Shown: piece after piece, positions 59,944-64,000 of the stretch
Position numbering within the stretch: the stretch's first letter is position 1
Layout: each line of letters starts with the position of its first letter
Source of the DNA: Tritrichomonas musculus
Taxonomy: Eukaryota; Parabasalia; Tritrichomonadida; Tritrichomonadidae
Assembly (NCBI GenBank): GCA_039105265.1
Contig: JAPFFF010000008.1
Span: 1,240,001 to 1,304,000 of the forward strand
Direction of reading: 5' to 3'
Length of the DNA stretch: 64,000 nt
The notes under the pieces: model-generated
The model's database searches: none
What the model saw: the letters and a program-made list of their open reading frames with translations, nothing else
Told to the model about the DNA's origin: nothing
Program-made: the position numbers and the translations under genes

Positions 59944-61326
59944 TCAATGTGTCATAAGCCACTCGACTGCATTATTGACATTTCCGTGTGTTGCTGTCAA
60001 TGCCTCAATGTTTCTTTGATTATCATTGAATCCCATGTCGTTAAGTTGTGTAAGCTGTGGTCCAAATCTCTGTTCTGGGGTAAGTTGGACTGGAGCTGCA
60101 GCTGCAGCTGCAGCTGCTGGTGGTGCAGTTCCAACAATATGTTGAGATAATGATTGATCAATTCCCGGTACGTTATTTAATAACATAAGTCCATTATTTC
60201 TACAAATCTGAATACCTTGTTGGATAAGGTTTAGTCCGCGAGCAACTTCAGGTTTAGTAAGGAGTTGTCGATGCTGTTCAAGAACTGGTGCTTCAAGGAG
60301 ATGTTGCAAAAGAACTGGATCAATTGGTGTTCTTCCTGTAGATGTGCTAGGAGCTGGTTGACCAAGAAGAGTTGAAAATGGGTTTGCGGTAGGGTTGGAA
60401 TTAGTTTGTGGTGCTGCTGATGGTGCTGCGCCAGAAGAAGCTCCATTTCCCATTAAATTACGAAACATCTGTAACTGTTGTTGGAGTGCTTCTGGGTTGC
60501 TGAGCATTTCTTGAAACATTGGATTGTTTGCAAACATAGGGTTTGAACGAATCATGTCAGTATAAGCTTGAGGATTGTCAATAAATTGTTGCATCATTTG
60601 TTGAACCATTGGATTGTTCATCATTGCATTAAAATCAAATCCAAATGGATTTGCTCCCATTCCGAACGGATTAGCGCCTGGAGTAGCACCTGCAGCTGAG
60701 CCGCCGGTTGAGCCTGTTCCTGCGCCACCACCGAATGCACCTGATTGTTGCATTTGCCTGATTGCTTGCATCTGTTGTCTTATCAATTCAGGATTATCTG
60801 CCATTTGTTGAAACATTGGATTGTTAGCAAACATAGGATTGTTTCTGATCATGCTTGATAATGCTTGTGGATCGTTAAGCATTTGATCCATTGCTTGTTG
60901 AATCATTGGATTGTTCATCATTGCATTAAAATCAATTCCCTCCATTCCTGGAAAGCCACTCATGCCTGGGAATCCTCCCATACCTGGAAATCCTCCCATA
61001 CCGCCAAAGTTGGGGAGAGGGTTTGAGTTTGGTTGTTGTGGTGGTGGTGAAGATGGAAGTGGTTCTGCTGGAGGAGGTGTGCTCTGAGCTGCTGCTGCTG
61101 GGCGTGCTTTAGCAACAACCATATGGATTGAATGTCCATCTGCAATTCCATACGATTGAAGAGTATTGGCATCTACAAGTACTTTTCCAGAATAAATTAA
61201 ACGAATTGCACTTGCTTGAAGATCTTGCGAAGATGCAATAGAATTTTTAAGATCTAGAACTGTTGCTTCCTCTCCAATTTCAATATCGAAAATTTTATTC
61301 GAGCTTCCTTTAATTGTAAGCTTCAT
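59944..61326 (-). CDS. Ubiquilin / Dsk2-type shuttle factor
   Basis: 460 residues with the full ubiquilin layout. A ubiquitin-like domain (1-75; LKNSIASSQDLQASAIRLIY, then SGKVL and DGHSIHMVV) binds the proteasome. Two STI1-type regions (about 133-200 and 230-300) each have NPM(I/V)QQ followed by MIR(N/S)NPMFANNPMF. A C-terminal UBA domain (about 417-460; LNDMGFNDNQRNIEALTA, then GNVNNAVEWL) binds ubiquitin. A GGFPGM repeat precedes the first STI1 region, and an alanine run (about 401-410) precedes the UBA. The protein should carry ubiquitinated and membrane-destined clients. It is GC-richer than its surroundings, as expected for a well-expressed gene. ATG start. Confidence 0.95.
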   Translation of the reverse strand: MKLTIKGSSNKIFDIEIGEEATVLDLKNSIASSQDLQASAIRLIYSGKVLVDANTLQSYGIADGHSIHMVVAKARPAAAAQSTPPPAEPLPSSPPPQQPNSNPLPNFGGMGGFPGMGGFPGMSGFPGMEGIDFNAMMNNPMIQQAMDQMLNDPQALSSMIRNNPMFANNPMFQQMADNPELIRQQMQAIRQMQQSGAFGGGAGTGSTGGSAAGATPGANPFGMGANPFGFDFNAMMNNPMVQQMMQQFIDNPQAYTDMIRSNPMFANNPMFQEMLSNPEALQQQLQMFRNLMGNGASSGAAPSAAPQTNSNPTANPFSTLLGQPAPSTSTGRTPIDPVLLQHLLEAPVLEQHRQLLTKPEVARGLNLIQQGIQICRNNGLMLLNNVPGIDQSLSQHIVGTAPPAAAAAAAAPVQLTPEQRFGPQLTQLNDMGFNDNQRNIEALTATHGNVNNAVEWLMTH

Positions 61327-61993
61327 GCTAAAAATGTTAAAAAATTTTAAAAGACTTTAGGTTGGTCTGATAAAACTTTTTGTGAATATCAAAAAAATAT
61401 GTGATCAAAAATTTCTTTTAACTGTGACTCAGAATTTGTTTTTTATCAAAAATACTGGTATTAAAAAAATATTGTATTTTGTAAAATTAAAATAATTGTA
61501 AATTGCATTGTTTATTTATATTATTAATACTTATTTTTATTTATTTTTAAAAAATATTGAAATATTTTTATTTTTAAAAATAAAAATAGCTAACAATTTT
61601 TGAATATCATTAAAATATTTGTAACATTATTATTCTTCTTTATGATAGAGATTTATTAATAAAATGATGGAAATAGAGACTAAAATATGAATAACTTTTT
61701 AGTAGAAAATGTAAATCATTTTTTCTTTTTTTTATTTTTAATATTTCTAAATGAATATATTTTTCGAGTATGTTTAATGATAAATAGCCGGACTATTTAA
61801 AAATTTGAATGGAGAAAATGATCGTACATGCTTAACTCATTAAAATTAATAACCATGCTTAACTCATTACAATATTAACAAAGATTAAAAATTTTGATAA
61901 AACTAGTTGAAAATTCATTCATTATATATCTTTAAATAATGATTTGGGGATTAATTAATTTTATATTTGCAAAAAGTTCTTTTTATTTGACTA
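61327..61993. other. AT-rich intergenic spacer
   Basis: No gene or clear repeat apart from two copies of ATGCTTAACTCATTA 29 bases apart near 61,827-61,870. Confidence 0.5.
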
Positions 61994-62460
61994 GACTTGT
62001 TATTCTCCGATTCTCGAGATCGATAATTGATTGACTTTTTGATATCGATACATAAATATATACAGATTTTCGAGACCGATTTCAGAGATCGATAATTTTT
62101 TTTCTCAGCTTTTGATATCAGAATTTTCAATTAAATTTTTTGATAAAAATATGATCGTATTTTAATCTCAAATATTTCATAAAAAAAGAATGTATTTTTT
62201 GATCTTAATCTTAAAATAAACATCAATGCATTATATTATATATATTTAAATATTATAAAATCACCAATGCCAATTATAAAAAAAGATAAATCTGTTTGAG
62301 ATCTCGGTAATTGATATCAAGTTTACAATTATTTTCATGTCACATTTCATATCTGATATCTTGATAATCGATAATCTCGATATCAGTTTTTTAAACTGAT
62401 AATCGAGTATCAGATGCAAAAAAGTGACGTTTTTGATATCGATTCTCAAAATAACAAGTC
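61994..62460. mobile_element. 467-bp MITE-like element with TA target duplication
   Basis: The left end GACTTGTTATT and the right end AATAACAAGTC are exact inverted repeats with TA outside each. The interior is full of self-complementary GATATC, GATCGAT and CTCGAGATCG words on both arms, giving a long imperfect hairpin. No coding capacity. Confidence 0.75.
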
Positions 62461-62891
62461 TACGTACAAACGAATAAATGATAACACAAATTTCTAATGG
62501 AATATGTTTATTTGTATCTTTTTTTTCAATTTATTTGGAAAGGACTATAAGTGAAAAATACATATTAATTGTCAACAAATGATTTTATTTAATAAAAATC
62601 TTATTTGTCTAGGTCACTTTTTCTATATTAAACTTTTTAAATGAAAATTAAAAGAAGAAAATAATATTATTTGCATATGGCGACTATTTAAAGATGAGGG
62701 CAATCCATAAATGAGAACAAGTGTTATCAAAGAGGATTTGTTAATGATGGTGTAACACCAACTATGAAAATTTTAGATAAAATCAATTTACAGACTATAA
62801 CAGTTTACAATCTAAAATTTGATTGACTTACAAAACTCTTTAATAGTTTATAACCTTGTTCAACTTATTCTCTAGCATGAATTGGATAGTT

Positions 62892-63119
62892 AAATTGGTA
62901 TACAGCGAAGCAAAAGAATTTTCATTGATTTGTAGAATGATATCTACATTGAAAACCTTGAGAATGCTTTCTAGAACTCTATATAAATGAGTACTACATT
63001 GTATTAAAGGATAATACGGATCTAAGATGATATATATCCCAAACATATGGTTTCTTAAAAGAAAAGAAAACAGAGTGATAAATCAACGAAAATTCTTTTG
63101 CTTCGCTGTATACCAATTT
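62892..63119. mobile_element. 228-bp inverted-repeat element
   Basis: AAATTGGTATACAGCGAAGC at the left and its reverse complement at the right match over about 40 bases, with one mismatch (TTTTCATTG versus TTTTCGTTG). The central part is unrelated loop sequence. The ends include TA-CAGCG, as in mariner-type termini, but the inverted match continues outside that TA, so the true ends are uncertain. No coding capacity. Confidence 0.65.
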
Positions 63120-63245
63120 TTATATTTGGATTTTCAAGGAGAAACTTTCCAGGTCAGCGGCAACACTGTTGATGGTCCAAAACCATAGCTCCGCCGATCA
63201 CTTGTAAACGATCACCATATTGATATTACTTTAACTTTTTTATCG

Positions 63246-63250
63246 TCATT
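63246..63250 (+). promoter_or_regulatory. Initiator-like element TCATT
   Basis: TCATT with its A seven bases before the ATG at 63255. It fits the trichomonad initiator and suggests the small ORF is expressed. Confidence 0.45.
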
Positions 63251-63254
63251 CCAA

Positions 63255-63581
63255 ATGAGTGAGTACATCAAGTACTATAACGATTTCGGGTTTAAATCAG
63301 AGAGTTATCATTTTATTACTCCGGATAGGTATCCGAATGATATTAAACGAATTGTATCTAGTGGTAATCATACATTCCATAAACGAGTCTACTTCTTTAG
63401 TCCAAGTCAACGAAAGGTATATAAACTGGGATATGGACCATTAAATTATCAAGTTAGATGGAATTCGCATGTGCATTGTTTAGTTGACGATATAAATAAA
63501 CGATGTTCGCTATGTGTTAATGATCGATTGATAGATCGTACATCGAATATGACCAAGATAGAACTGATGAAGAGTAAATGA
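63255..63581 (+). CDS. Unrecognised 108-residue protein
   Basis: No family recognised. It is rich in aromatic and basic residues with FITPDRYPNDIKRIVSSGNH near the start, VYFFSPSQRKVYKLGYG in the middle, and C-x9-C-x2-C around CLVDDINKRCSLC. No signal peptide or membrane segment. Codons contain more CG dinucleotides (CGA, TCG) than the AT-rich host genes around it. Together with the next ORF and the GC-rich end it may belong to an inserted element that continues beyond the window. Confidence 0.5.
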   Translation: MSEYIKYYNDFGFKSESYHFITPDRYPNDIKRIVSSGNHTFHKRVYFFSPSQRKVYKLGYGPLNYQVRWNSHVHCLVDDINKRCSLCVNDRLIDRTSNMTKIELMKSK

Positions 63582-63604
63582 ATGTTGTTTTTGGTTTCAA
63601 TTAA

Positions 63605-63802
63605 ATGAGTGTCAAATCCATAGACGTTGGTGGTCGAAAAATAGATGTATTTGTCGATTGGTCGGAACCTACTCAAGATGAAATCGATAGATTACTATAC
63701 GATGATATTCATATACGTGTTATCGTTAATATTAATTCGATAGATGATACCATTAAAATTGATACTAACGCTAATATTGATGTGGATGATAATTATTGTT
63801 AA
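63605..63802 (+). CDS. Unrecognised 65-residue acidic protein
   Basis: No family recognised. It opens MSVKSIDVGGRKIDVFVDW and then turns Asp/Ile-rich (DDIHIRVIVNINSID). It follows the previous ORF by 23 bases on the same strand and shares its CG-containing codon style, so the pair may be co-transcribed parts of one unit. Confidence 0.4.
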   Translation: MSVKSIDVGGRKIDVFVDWSEPTQDEIDRLLYDDIHIRVIVNINSIDDTIKIDTNANIDVDDNYC

Positions 63803-63867
63803 ACTATGAAAATTGTTTTTTTATTTCATTGTAAATGACGAAATTGTTGAGTAGACTATCAGTAGTA

Positions 63868-64000
63868 TATGTCAGGCGGTGGTCACTACTCTCCCCCGCC
63901 TAACCTGCTCGCCACCAAGCTCAGGCAGGCCTTCGCTTGGAGCTCTGCATACGGCTGCGGTCGCTACTCTCCCACGCACCTAACGCCCTGTGCATTTGTG
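63868..64000. repeat. Abrupt GC-rich patch with a direct repeat, cut by the window end
   Basis: The last 130 bases are GC-rich by eye (over half), against a background near one quarter. GCGGTGGTCACTACTCTCCC at 63876 and GCGGTCGCTACTCTCCCACG at 63957 are direct repeats about 81 bases apart, each followed by CCTAAC. I cannot assign it. It is not obviously rRNA or tRNA. It may be a repeat array or element terminus. Confidence 0.5.

Noticed and set aside
63868-64000. rRNA or tRNA gene in the GC-rich end
   Set aside because: I see no tRNA arms, no B-box GGTTCGA-type word, and no rRNA core sequence; the visible order is a short direct repeat.

Overview
The window looks like chromosomal DNA of a parabasalid (trichomonad) flagellate, most likely Tritrichomonas or a close relative. 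This is inferred from content, not from a marker gene. The DNA is very AT-rich and most genes are single open frames. Several starts carry a TCA(C/T)(A/T) initiator-like motif a few bases before the ATG. Two genes encode domains resembling the trichomonad initiator-binding domain of IBP39. There is a flagellar-type kinesin-9, a decayed Maverick/Polinton, and expanded ankyrin and low-complexity proteins. No rRNA or tRNA gene was recognised.

Layout. 0.8-9.4 kb: a divergent actin-related protein, an equilibrative nucleoside transporter, a cysteine-rich remnant, a possible Mon1/Ccz1-type longin protein, a helical orphan and a kinesin-9 with altered switch motifs. 9.4-20 kb: long decayed spacers around a 1.5k-residue protein with about five discoidin-like domains and ten tandem CCCH finger-like repeats, plus a 496-bp TA-flanked inverted-repeat element. 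20-25.7 kb: a tandem initiator-binding-domain protein, a protein with an OTU-like cysteine box and NEN-rich insert, and an interrupted BTB-like/ankyrin gene. 25.9-35.7 kb: a giant USP9X/USP34-like protein whose catalytic cysteine position is aspartate, with a long coiled coil and 176-residue tandem repeats.

36-44 kb is a housekeeping stretch: small membrane protein, BRCT protein, ubiquitin-like protein, METTL13/EEF1AKMT4-type methyltransferase and ORMDL in a head-to-head pair, and a second initiator-binding-like protein with an SH2-like C-terminus. 44-49.1 kb has no genes but holds three separate inverted-repeat elements side by side, one with a perfect 8-bp target duplication. 49.6-57.8 kb is a Maverick/Polinton fossil: protein-primed DNA polymerase B, HNH endonuclease, small genes and a decayed structural-type gene. 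It is broken, and no integrase, ATPase or capsid gene is visible. 58.3-61.3 kb holds a single-pass membrane protein and a ubiquilin. 61.9-63.1 kb holds two more inverted-repeat elements. The window ends in two unrecognised small ORFs and an abrupt GC-rich patch that continues beyond the edge.

Themes: ubiquitin biology (ubiquilin, pseudo-USP, ubiquitin-like protein, OTU-like protein), trichomonad promoter-recognition domains, and a rich set of short non-autonomous DNA elements that appear to belong to several unrelated families.
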